A stretch of DNA of 64,000 nt, from assembly GCA_963580455.1 (NCBI GenBank), contig OY756970.1, positions 19,902,001 to 19,966,000 on the forward strand, written 5' to 3'. This document shows positions 1-11,000 of this stretch, piece by piece. The notes below the pieces were generated by a model that was not told where the DNA came from, ran no database searches, and was given only the letters and a program-made list of their open reading frames with translations. A program made the translations under genes and the position numbers. This DNA comes from Euonymus europaeus (Eukaryota; Streptophyta; Magnoliopsida; Celastrales; Celastraceae). The first letter of the stretch is position 1, and each line of letters begins with the position of its first letter.

Positions 1-2453
1 TCTTACATTTTCTCTTATTGGGAAAAAAAATAAGTTGTAAACTCAAGGATTTCTTACCTTAAATTCACTAAAAAAATTATTTATGCTTCATAACACAACT
101 TGATTGTGGTTACAGGTTACTTTTTGAGGATAGGACCAACATAAAGATGCCTTCAAAGTGCACCAATGTTGCTTTCCAGCTACATATACAAAGAAGAAAG
201 TGTTCTTCTAGTCATGTTGTAGGGTTGAAGTTGCAGTTTTGGTCCCACATTTAACCACACCCCCCTGATGATCACACCTCTCTTGTGTTTGTAAATATAC
301 AATTAATTGAACTATCGACTCCATTATGCTCGACTCAAGTTTGATTTCAACTAAACCTAAATTTGATGAGTATGAAAACACTCAGTTTGCTAATATTTAT
401 GCCCTAAGAAGCAAACATGAATCCTCACTTAGTGGATATGTTCTTAATTTTTTTTTTTAACAAATATATATTGATGGAGTCAAAAATAAGTTCGGTTCTG
501 CCAATGTATCAAGTGGCCAGGCTAGTTGTTAGAAGATGCTTGTCCGGTTGTTGTTTTTTATTTCTTGCATATGAGAATTAATGTGAGCTAAGAGGTCTCC
601 GAGGTAAAATTTTTGGGATGCTATGACTCTAAAGTTAGTTGAAGTGCTATTAAAAGAGTTGAATGAGCTTAATGCTCGGATCTATCTCTTTCTAACAATC
701 AAGAGTTCAGATCGTTTGTTGTGCGGAGGCCTCCTTTTTATATGAGTAATAGAGTTATAATAGAAAATTTAGGAGGTGAATCTCTTCTTGATTCCTTTCC
801 TGATTGGAGACTGATATCCTTGACGAATAAGGATTGTTCTGTAATTCTCTAAAGTACGTGTCTGGTCACCTAAGATTTTTCAAGATGCTACACTTAGTTG
901 TCCCGATGTGATTTACTAAGGTTTTCTCGACTCAGTCACACTGCTCGAGTGAACTATTCGGTGACTCAGTCTTTGATTATTTTTAAGTGTTACGAGTCAG
1001 CATGTTATTGGTGGATCATTTTTGTGTTATCTTATATATATTTGATAAAGATGTGATTGTCTTTGTTTTTTTTTAATGCCAACTCTTTTTCTTTGGCTCC
1101 ATTTACGTGCCCCCAGCGGCCCTGCGTTACTCTGCATAAGGGTAATCAATAAAGTAAGAGAAAGTGGCAATTAAGGGCTAGTTTGGTGCCAAAAGAGGCA
1201 GTCAAGTCAAACACGTAGGGTTAAAGGAGAAGTTGACCATGATCTTAAAATGAAGATATGTCCCCAAATGAGTAGCAAATTATTGTTCTTTTTTTAACCA
1301 CTTGGGTTTCTTTGAATGGAGGAGATGGAGCTAACTATTTGTAGTTTTGTACCATCTGAACACTCACATGCTTAATTATAAAAAATGACATATATATGAA
1401 AATAAGGACTTATGAAGCCTCCAAAAATAGTTTACACTTCTTGCGTCCCCAGTCAATTGTCTCTCCTGCCTTTTCCTCGCCCACTCAAATACAGAAAACT
1501 CAGTCTCAGACATGATCATATCAAACTGGGCGTGTGTCCAGAGAGTTGTTTGGTCAAATTGATCTTTTAATGGTCAGCAAAATAAGTTAATCATGGGATG
1601 GAAATTCGGTATAATTAACTATCTGAGCAAAGGCTCTCATCAAGGGGACATGGCCGGAGAGTCTATACCCATATTTGTAGAGAAACATGGGTCCATTGTA
1701 TCATTTGCAAATCGGGAGGGGAACATCTCAAATGATGTGAGATTTCGTTTTAACACTCCTTCGTTTATGTGGGTTGGGTTATGTCAGATCTCATACGTGA
1801 ATAAGATAGAGGTCATTGTTCTCTGTTAAAATATTGGGTTTGCTTACCATTAAAGAAATGTGAGTCCTATTGTATTCCTTGCAAACCGACTTACGAGGGA
1901 GGAGAATCATTCCATCTAATTTACCTGCTCAGAACCTACTACTTAATACTTAAGTGATGTGCGATTTCATTCTGACACTACTTATCTAATTATTAAAATC
2001 GCATAGTATTAATGTAATGAGTTGGATCTGAGTCTCTTAACTGAGACTATTTATCCCGAACCTTCCCGCCAACTCCACCACATTTCTAAAATGCATGGAA
2101 CAAGAAGGAAAAAAAAACCAAAGTTATGCCAATTTTAATGGCTATGGTGGTCATGGAATTAATTCCCTTTCATTTTCAAAGGACCCATTTAAAAGCTTCG
2201 GATACCCATAACTTTCTTTCCTTTTAATTCATACTGCGTAGACTTTCTTTTCTTTATACATAATATATAATTTATAAAAATAATAAAAATCAGTGGTGGG
2301 GATAAAAAGCAATGTGGTTTGTGCGCTTGCCCTATACATATACAAGAACGATTTAAGAAGTGCTTATTGTTTTGAACTTTTTCTTGTATGTGTGTATAGA
2401 GAACAAGTGTACATTGTTTTTTAAGGATGGTGTTTGTTGGATGGTAAGGAGGA
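1..2453. other. Intergenic region, no gene seen
   Basis: AT-rich sequence with only short, low-complexity open frames on either strand and no family resemblance in any of them. I see no exon-like stretch, tRNA or clear repeat boundary. Confidence 0.5.
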
Positions 2454-2529
2454 GATGAGGGGGCTGCAATCATTTTTTTTTGATAAATGAAATCAATTTT
2501 ATTCAGATGATGAGGGGGCTGCAATCATT
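2454..2529 (-). mobile_element. Tiny LINE 3'-tail insertion with 21-bp target-site duplication
   Basis: The same 21-bp sequence (starting GATGAGGGGG) occurs at 2454-2474 and 2509-2529. Between the copies lie only about 34 bases. Read on the minus strand they are a GAATAAAAT-type tail running into a poly(A) tract. This is the structure left by target-primed reverse transcription of a LINE (or LINE-mobilised RNA) that was cut off almost at once. The tail resembles the end of the LINE fragment at 42.6-42.9 kb (GAATAAAATC, then TTATCAAAAA). Confidence 0.7.
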
Positions 2530-3999
2530 CTAAGTTGGAATGTGAGATTTAATTATATCACAACCATTCATGTGATTTATTTATGTCAATTTGTATCTCA
2601 TTTTATCACATTTCAGTCTGTAATTATTGCAAGAACACCCAACTCAGTAAAGAGTATGTTGGTCATGCTAGACACGTGGAATTTTATGACTTTGCTTATA
2701 AATATAATTTGTGGGATATTATGTAAATCCGATCAGTTTACTCAATGCGCATCCAAAAACTAGTAACTATAAGTTTACATCGAGAAAAAATCTAAATTTT
2801 GACGGTGTTAGTGGTCCATAGACATCCATAAACGTCCATAAGCAATTGTGACATGTTATGACTACTGATTTTGGTGGCAAAATGAAGTTTGAAAATTAAA
2901 AAAAGAAAAGAAAAGACATAAACACAATGAATGTCTATGGATGCAAATGTTTATGGCTATTTTGCATTTTCATCTAAATTTTTTTAAAAATCGAAAGTGT
3001 GAACTAACAATGTCCCACTAGCTCCACTTTGATATGAATTATGAATAAGTTGATAACTGAATTAAGTGACATATGCTTCTTCTCTAATCAAAATGTTCAT
3101 TTGTTAGGATATTTTTCAATGGAAGTCACTTGGACGTTCGAGAAAACATAAAAAAGTGTATTAATTAAAGCTAATGTCATTAAATTCTTCATTTTTCTTA
3201 AATATATATATTGTTGAAACGTACAACCAATATTTTATTGGTTATTATTTATAATATTCTTCTCAATAATTTGATTTTACACCTTTTGATGATAAGCATT
3301 AGCTAACAAAAGTAAGTGGAATGTTCTATCATCAATAACACAAAAACATTCAAACAAATTAAGCCTACTGTGGTGGATTTTTTGACCTAGTCCAGATCAG
3401 ATCGCATAATTTTTTTAATGCGCGGAAAATACCCACCACAAGTACAAAATAATAATAATTGTAGATTAATTAATATGCGCCGGAGGCCTACATAATGGGC
3501 CTAATTCAGGAAGAGTAAGCCCCAAAAAGCGTGTGTAATAAATAATACCGAGCATTTTTTCGTGCTGGTTTCAGAAACAAAGTACAAGCCCAATACTGGC
3601 CGGAAGCTTACATAATCGAAAAATACCCGACCCACGCAATGACATCTGTTGGATGTCACATGAAAATATGAAATGGAGGTGTTTAAATTTAGAATGAATA
3701 TAGGTTGATTAATTGAGTATAACCCTTCTCAATAGTCGAGATCCATTTTAAGTATAAAACCGTGCGAGGCTCGAGGCACAAAACAGACATTACTCCTAAG
3801 TGCAAGTTGTTTGAGTCGAATTTTCTTACATCTTCTGAAAAATATACTGAATCAATTTACTGTTTTTTTTTATGAAAGCAAAAAAAAAAAAACAAACTGA
3901 ATTGATTCAGACGTCTTCCTACAAAATTGAAGGGAAGATAACGTACTAATTTCATGCATTATTGTGTTTTATAATGTCATCCTGATCAATAGTAGGTGG
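2530..3999. other. Intergenic, repeat-like in its second half
   Basis: No coding exon seen. The part from about 3400 to 3850 has the look of an old reverse-oriented LTR or other repeat, but I could not define its ends, so I give no family. Confidence 0.35.
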
Positions 4000-4579
4000 T
4001 GTTGATCAAAGAAGAATCTGTCCCGGGCGGGTTACTGTAGCGCCTAGGCGCGGTTACTGTAGCGCACGGGACAGATTATGTTTTTGGTGTTTTTTGGTTG
4101 ATCTGTGATGAATCTGTCCCATGCGTGGTTACTGTAGCGCCTAGGCGGGTACTGTAGCGCACGGGACAGATTGTGATGCTGGTGGTTTTTTGTTGATCTG
4201 TGATGAATCTGTTCTGTGCGTGTTACTGTAGCGCACGGAGCAGAGTGTGATTTCAGGAGGGATTTTGTGCGTTAGCGCCTAGGCGGGTTACTGTAGCGCC
4301 TAGGCGCCCACGCGTTTTCTGGGTTTTAAAACAGAACCCAGTGTTGTGGTTTTGTAAGTTTTGTATTCTCTCTCAAACCTAATACGAAAAATCGATCATC
4401 CTTCTCCCCGTGGACGTAGGCTAACGTCGAACCACGTAATTCTTGTGTTGTTTATGCTTTGATTACTCTTTATTTCTCCTTGTGATTCTACACAATCCAT
4501 TTGTTTGTTCTTGATTTCCAAAACAAGGGTTTCGGCGGTTTGTTCAATCCGCTGTGTGTTTGAGGTTTAAATCGTAACA
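4000..4579 (+). mobile_element. Copia-type 5' LTR
   Basis: The 580-bp segment starts TGTTGATC and ends CGTAACA, the TG...CA termini of an LTR, and is followed two bases later by a tRNA-Met primer-binding site and then a gag frame. The first 330 bp are unusually GC-rich and contain the motif TTACTGTAGCGC (or one base less) six times, arranged in three imperfect tandem units of roughly 90-110 bp. The first two units can fold back on themselves (AATCTGTCCC near the start pairs with GGGACAGATT at the end). No matching 3' LTR lies in the window, so the 5' boundary rests on the terminal motif alone. Confidence 0.65.
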
Positions 4580-4581
4580 AT

Positions 4582-4593
4582 TGGTATCGGAGC
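4582..4593 (+). other. Retrotransposon primer-binding site (initiator tRNA-Met type)
   Basis: TGGTATCGGAGC differs by one base from the usual Copia primer-binding site TGGTATCAGAGC, complementary to the 3' end of plant initiator tRNA-Met. It sits two bases after the LTR end, as expected for priming minus-strand DNA synthesis. Confidence 0.8.
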
Positions 4594-4806
4594 TTAAGGT
4601 TAGTGATTTCCTTGGGTTCGTTTGTTGATTCTAAGTAGATTTTGTTTTGGGTGGAGGAGTTGTTTGGTTGGTGCCCATAAGGTGTTTGACAAAATTCCTG
4701 AGAGAATTTTGATTTGTGATTTGGGTTCCGTTTGTTCAATTCTTCTACCGTTTTGATATCTATTTGGAATTACTGCCTTGTTTTGTGAAATCAAGTTGTT
4801 TGGAAA

Positions 4807-5292
4807 ATGTCTAGTGAAGAGGATGTTCCGGTTGTAACTACCAAAGGCAAAGATGTTGGAAGTGCTTCGGGTAGTGGAAAGGTTCCGGGTAGACATTCTA
4901 GGGTTGTGTCGAAGGAGTCATTGGATGTAGAAAAATTTGATGGGACAAATAATTTTGGTCTATGGCGTGTCGAAGTGATGGATGCTTTAGCGCATCAATA
5001 TCTTGATGAAGTGTTGGAAGACAAGCCGGGTGACATTGATGATAAAGAGTGGGCACATATGAACAAACGTGCATGTGGTACTATCCGAAAATGCTTAGCG
5101 AGGGATTTGAAGTACTTGGTACTTGATGTGAGCTCTGCTAAGGAGATGTGGCAGATTTTGGAGGATAAGTACATGAAGAAAAGCATTGAGAATCGTCTCC
5201 ATTTGTTGAGGAAGCTTTATCGCTTCACTATGAGGAGGGGTGCTTCTGGTGCCTTTGGTCTAGGCTTTTATAGATTTCACTTTCATATCTAA
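4807..5292 (+). pseudogene. Copia gag fragment (UBN2-type), truncated
   Basis: The frame starts 225 bases after the primer-binding site. It has a short Ser/Gly/Lys-rich leader, then the typical Copia gag core: VEKFDGTNNFGLW at about residue 41, a W/M-rich helix region with KEMWQILEDKYM, and a RLHLLRKLYRF segment. The family resemblance stops after about residue 145 (near 5245), where the reading runs into unrelated sequence and a stop. Zinc knuckle, protease, integrase, reverse transcriptase and 3' LTR are all absent, so this is a 5' fragment and not a working element. Confidence 0.75.
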
Positions 5293-5630
5293 ACCAGATC
5301 TAAAGTAACAACGTAACCTAGTGTTTTCCACATGTACGTAGTCTATATATGTGTGTGTTTAATTTACATATCATGGAATTCAACTAATCTATATGAAACT
5401 GGTTTCGTTTTGTTAACGTGAAACATCTGCTACACCTTTTCAATATATCGTTTCTAAGATAACCACAACCTTTTATTTTGGCTATCTTGGGAGATTTTCA
5501 TCTTAAGTATTTGTTTTGTTAGCCCTAAATCTTTTATAGCAAAAGACAGACTTAGTTCCGAGCTTCTTCAACTGACATGATTAATCTTAGAAATATCTTG
5601 GTCAACAATCAACATCAACATGTCTTATAG

Positions 5631-6572
5631 GGAGAGGATAATGAAAAACTCAACTGTTTGGTGTAGGGATAGGAAAGTGTGTGATGGAGCAACCGATCCC
5701 GGGTTGGAACAGATGTGTGGGAGACCACTAGGTCTGAAATTCAACACTGCAACATGCGATCTCTTCATTGCAGATGCCACCTTCGGTCTTCTAAAGGTAG
5801 GACCAGAAGGAGGGGTTGCAACCCAACTGGCCAGTTCAGCTGAAGGTGTTCCCTTCCTGTTCACAAATGGTCTCGACATTAACATCAATACTGGAGAGGT
5901 CTTTTTTACTGTCAGCAGCATGGTCTTCCAAAGAAGGTATATATATATATATACACACACATGTCCACACACACACACACATATATAGCTTGCTGTATAT
6001 CTTCATAGTAAATATAATTGTTTTCTCTGCTGTAGGGATTATGCATTGGCATTCATTAGCAGGGACAAAACAGGGAGGCTAGTGAAATATGATCCACAAA
6101 CCAACAGTGTCACAGTCCTCTGCAGAGAATTAGCAGTCCCAAATGGGATTGCTCTTAGCAAGGACAATTCATTTCTTCTGGTTGCAGAATCAAACACATT
6201 GAGGATTATTAAATTTTCTCTGATAAGTGACTTCTCAACCAGTGTTGGAACTCCAGAAGTTTTTATTCAGCTAAAAAGACCTCCTGATAACATAAAGAAG
6301 AACGCAAACGGAGAGTTTTGGGTGGCACTTGTGTCTGGGAGAGACGAGATTCCGAGACTGGATTTTACAAAGATTTCACAGGATGTGAGTGCGACAGTGA
6401 GTATTCCATCGTCAGTTGAAGATCCTGTCGGGGTGAAGAAGGAAAAGTAGTTGGTGTTCTGTCTGGAAATGGGGGTAGAGAACTTGATTCGATTAGTGAA
6501 GTTGAAGAAGTTGGTAGGGTGCTGTGGATTGGGTCTGCAGTGAAACCCTATGTTGCTCGTATCGTTGTCTAG
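5631..6572 (+). pseudogene. Strictosidine-synthase-like (SSL) gene, 5'-truncated and frameshifted
   Basis: Two exons are visible, 5631-5936 and 6036-6572, joined by a GT-AG intron containing a TA/CA repeat. The translation carries SSL-family landmarks: KVCDGATDPGLE, CGRPLGLKFNTATCDLFIAD, EGVPFLFTNGLDI, FQRRDYALAFISRDKTGRL and AVPNGIALSKDNSFLLVAE. This is the six-bladed propeller of the strictosidine synthase/lactonase-like superfamily. The usual first exon (signal peptide and first blade) is missing; a Copia fragment lies directly upstream. Near 6430 the frame breaks: the upstream frame stops at 6448-6450, while the expected C-terminus (EGKVVGVLSGNGG to GSAVKPYVARIVV) continues in another frame to a stop at 6570-6572. 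Most members of this family in plants are not true strictosidine synthases, so no alkaloid role should be read into it. Confidence 0.8.
5937..5990 (+). repeat. TA/CA microsatellite in SSL intron
   Basis: A run of TA dinucleotides followed by CA dinucleotides immediately downstream of the exon donor at 5937. Confidence 0.85.
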
Positions 6573-7640
6573 CATTTCAAGATATTCAATAATGGTTGCG
6601 GGGAATACTTTACAAAGAACCAAATATTTGAGATTTAAAAAAAAAAATCAGAATCACTTTTTTTTTTGTCAGCAGTAGTAGGTTTATGGACATTATTTTA
6701 AGTGTTGTGGATCAATATTTGTTTGATATCCCATGTCGATCAGGTGAGAAGTTTGACTTAACTTCCTCTAGATAATAAACGATATTTTTAAGAACAAAAG
6801 TGCAGGAGTCTAAGGTTCAAAATAGAACAAGTATATTAAGCCAAACTTATATCTCATCTCTCTCTTTTTTAATCGAGTAACCACTTAGCTCGGCATGTCT
6901 GTTAGATAGTTGAGTGATCGTAAATCTTGGACTAAAAGTTTCAATGCATGAAAGTTTTTCACATACCAACAAGATAAGTCTTGAGCCAAGACCCACCAAG
7001 AAATTGCTTGCAGTGGCTTCCAATCCGAGGCGCACACTTTATTGTAGCACCTAATCGAGAGAATATCAACTACGCGACTTCTCCACACATAATTTCTCAT
7101 CTCATCTCCTTATTTGTTGCTTCTCAAATTCTTCAAATTATAACATGTCAAGAATAATAATTGGTGTGATATATATACCTACCATATAATGTTCAAGCTC
7201 AAAATACATGATTGTCAATTTCATTCACAGTATTTTGTGATCAACTGTGATCGTTGTATTGAAGATGAAAAAATATCATTGGCACGCAAGGCAAATATTG
7301 AGCAGCAGATGCTGTGGACCTAATACTTGTACCCCGGAGCCCATAATGAAGTACAAGAAGGCCCCAATCTCACTTCATGGGCCAAGAAGCCCATTGTTCG
7401 GAGACCAATCCAAATGCAAAGCAGACTCACTCAAGGCTGTCACTCTGCCTGTCCACGTGCTTTTGAAAATACGGGACCGTTGACGAAAATTTTTAGCAAT
7501 TTCAGCAGACAAAATTACAAAAATGTAAACAATTGCGTTTTTGAAGCGCGTGCAATTTCAAATAAAATATCCGTTACGCGTAAAATATTTTTATTTAACA
7601 AAAACGACAACGAAATTAAGTTTAGGGCGAGAGAGAATCT
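6573..7640. promoter_or_regulatory. Intergenic space and putative AAPT promoter
   Basis: No exon-like sequence. A palindromic G-box core (CACGTG) lies at 7454-7459, about 550 bases before the AAPT start codon and about 180 before the likely transcribed leader. The regulatory role is inferred from position only. Confidence 0.3.
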
Positions 7641-7718
7641 CGACTTCTTCGCATCGCAGTCACAATTCACAAGAATCTTTCTTCTCTCCAGTTCTCTCGA
7701 CCTCTGCAATTCAATCTG

Positions 7719-7983
7719 GTAATTACATCTGCTCTCTCGCTTTTTATTTTCGTCAGTTTTTTGTTTGGGTAAAATCGCTGCTCTGCATGTTAGGTACTGA
7801 ATGCTTTTTGAGTCCGAATTCCGATCCGTTCTTGATCTGTAGATCCGTCTTATTATGTTTGCTCTTGAATGGCCTCATGAATTGTCATCGTTTTTTTTTT
7901 CTTTTTTTCGATTTCAAATCGGGCGGATACGAAGATGAAGTCTTAGTTGGATACTAATTTGTGTAGTCTCTGTTCAGTTGTAG
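7719..7983 (+). other. Intron in the AAPT 5' UTR
   Basis: A C/T-rich leader (about 7630-7718) ends CTG|GTAATT. The acceptor TTGTAG lies at 7978-7983, 24 bases before the start codon. The intron is T-rich. Leader introns are common in plant housekeeping genes and often raise expression; here this is inferred from splice signals. Confidence 0.6.
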
Positions 7984-8007
7984 ATACTTGAGAACTTCGA
8001 GAGAAGA

Positions 8008-11000
8008 ATGGGGTATATTGGGTCGCATGGAATAGCATCACTCCACAGGTACAAGTACAGTGGTGTGGATCACTCTTATCTTGCCAAATATGTGTTGCAA
8101 CCATTTTGGAGTCGCAGCGTCAATTTCTTCCCACTTTGGATGCCGTAAGTGTTCGCATCTTTTGAAGTAATACTTCCTACATATTCTTTTCTGAGCTTCA
8201 TGGATTGAGTATTTCTTGCTTTATTGTTTGTATTGTGAGTGTTAGTTATTAGGCTAGACCAGTTTATTTGTTCGGATAGATTTAGGGCATGAATCTTTTG
8301 TTGGTGAAGCTTATTGCCAAAACCAATGAATTCTCTCTTTTGGATGTAAAAGAGACGAAGCTTTTATATTAACTGTCTTAATAAATTATTTGATTAGAAA
8401 GTAAGAATTTTATTCCCCATGTTTGTTGGATTGGGAGTGTTGGTTTTAGCTTTATTTCTTTGGTCCCATTGTTTTCTTGACTTATTCCAAGCTTCAACTG
8501 TACTTTTGTATACGGAATTTTGATTCAATTTTCAGACTATCTTACAATATTGGAGGCTTATTTTTAATTTTCTAAGTTTTCTTCTAAGTTTTGTTTTGTT
8601 CTTCTGCTTTGCTGAAAATTTTCGTATTTTAAATTTTGTAATCTTCTTTTTGTTTACTGACCTTTTCCTGTACATTTGCATGTCAATTATGTTTTTGCTT
8701 CTGGATCTTCTCCAGGCCAAATATGGTAAGACAATCTTTACTTGGCATGAAGCAGTACTTCACAGGATGATGTATGCTTCCTTGTTAAAATACTGATCAC
8801 ATGTGCTTGGATTTCCAGATTACGCTTACAGGATTCATGTTCTTACTTATATCTGCACTGCTTGGCTATGTAAGTAGGCTCTACAATTTTATGATCTTCA
8901 CTTTTTAAGCACTGAAAAAAATGATATTCACATCTTTTACTTGTTATGATACCCTCATCGTGAATTACTTGTTTGTTATTAGTAGATGAAAAGTTATTAT
9001 TGTGTGTTTAACTATTATTTGTTCTCAGATATATTCACCTCCCTTGGATTCGCCTCCACCACGATGGGTGCATTTTGCACACGGTTTACTTCTTTTTTTA
9101 TATCAGGTACGTTTCTATACCTTACAGGCAAAACAGCAATATGTCTTTTTCCCCTTCTTTCTTGTCCATGCATTCTGATGCAAAATAACACTTTCCTGAT
9201 GTCTTGTCAACTATGATACAGACTTTTGATGCTGTAGACGGGAAGCAAGCACGGCGAACAAATTCCTCAAGCCCATTGGGGGAGCTGTTTGATCATGGTT
9301 ATTTCTTTGGTTTTTTTTTCCTTTTCTAATTTATTTACCATCAAATTTTAAGGTCGATTGAATTGGTCATCATTTGCCAATGTATTGCAGGATGTGATGC
9401 CCTTGCTTGTGCGGTATGTGCTATTTTTCTCCTTTGCTTGCCGTTGACTAAGGCTGTTAAGTGCATTTCCTTTGACATTTGTTTGTCATCCTTTCAGTTT
9501 GAAAGCTTGGCTTTTGGGAGCACCGCAATGTGTGGACGGAATACTTTTTGGTTCTGGGTTATTTCAGCTATTCCATTCTATGGTGCAACATGGGAACAGT
9601 AAGTGCACCATTCTTTATTTACTCTATACTGCAAAGAAATGATAACATGCTTTATTGTCTTTATTCTCTTCAAGAAAAATTATAAGATGCTTTACGATCC
9701 TTGATTGTTGACTTTACAAGCTAAACCGTGATGTGCGTTTTTTTGGCTTTTTATCTGCATCTACATATTATGCGCGGGTAAGGTCTACGTATATTTTGTC
9801 TGCCCATTGTGGGACTCTTGTGCTCAAGAGTTGTTTTTAATTGTCTTTTTGCATGGATGGTTCAAACTACAACTTGGTGCTATTTATTTTATTCCTAATC
9901 ACAAGTTCAAAACTGACAAATTGGATTTCTGTTTCTCATCATCTCATCATGGTTCAGTTTTGTTTCATTATCCTTGTTTGAACATCATATTGAATGTTGG
10001 AAGTAATGCTTGTTGTGTCGATCTTTGCTTTCTTTTATCCAGCTATTTTACCAATACACTTATTCTTCCTGCAATTAATGGACCGACTGAGGGTCTCATG
10101 CTGATCTGCATCGCCCATTTTTTCACGGCTATAGTTGGTATGCTCTTCGTACTCCTGTTGTTCTATCCTGTGCTGAAGAAAGTATTATTGTTTTTTGTTT
10201 ATAATCATATTTTTTCCTTACGACTAATTTTTGTTTAATATTTAAGGTGCTGAGTGGTGGATCCAGCAGTTTGGAAACTCTGTGACATTTTTGAGTTGGG
10301 TTCCAATTATAAGCGGTAAGACTGTCTTATGGCCAGCTCCCAGTAAATGGCTAATTATTCAATACGTTTGCAGCAAACAAACAGTTCTGTTGTCTTCCGC
10401 TTTTGCAACAGTAACTGAGCTTAGTCAGATTCCTTATTCCATAGAAAATGTCTAGAAATGTGCTTCCTATACCACCACAGACCTTTTTAATTTTCTCAAG
10501 CAATCCAAATTATCTTTCAGCAAACAATTCTTGTCTAGCCTCCAATTACCCAATATTATTGTTTAATGGTTTCATTACCTTACAGATATCTTCTAAGGGC
10601 CTTCATTCAATGTAATAGTTCATTTTCATTTGTTTTGGCTTGTGCACGTCCTAAAGATAAAGTCCTTATCTCCCTCTTGCTTGTATTGCAGATCTGTTAA
10701 ATTGCATGGGCATAGCCTTGTGACTTTGACAGGTGTTTCTCAAATAATAATAACAATAACAATTAATGATTTAGAAATGTGACCGAATAGGCAAATACAT
10801 CCCTGTTTGTATGTGATTTTGCTCTGACCTGCCCATATGTTCTTTCCCTGGCTTTTTTCAGTAGTCCTTCTACATATAAAAAATGTCATTGTCCTGTTTT
10901 CATTATCATCTGCTGTTTGTTCTCCCTTTTGCAGTTTTGCATAAAGCTATCAATAAATTAGTAGAATTCAATGTTTTAGTTTTGCCCCACAATTGGCTAA

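Noticed and set aside
1593..1829. Plus-strand open frame of 78 codons
   Set aside because: No family resemblance, no promoter or splice context; in line with chance open frames in AT-rich DNA.
2189..2524. Minus-strand open frame of 111 codons
   Set aside because: It runs through the LINE-tail insertion and its target duplication, and its composition is low-complexity; not a gene.
5625..5978. Minus-strand frame of 117 codons over the SSL gene
   Set aside because: Antisense shadow of SSL exon 2 plus the CA/TA microsatellite.
6421..6460. SSL frame break explained by an intron instead of a frameshift
   Set aside because: No donor/acceptor pair fits; the two frames are separated by only a few bases.
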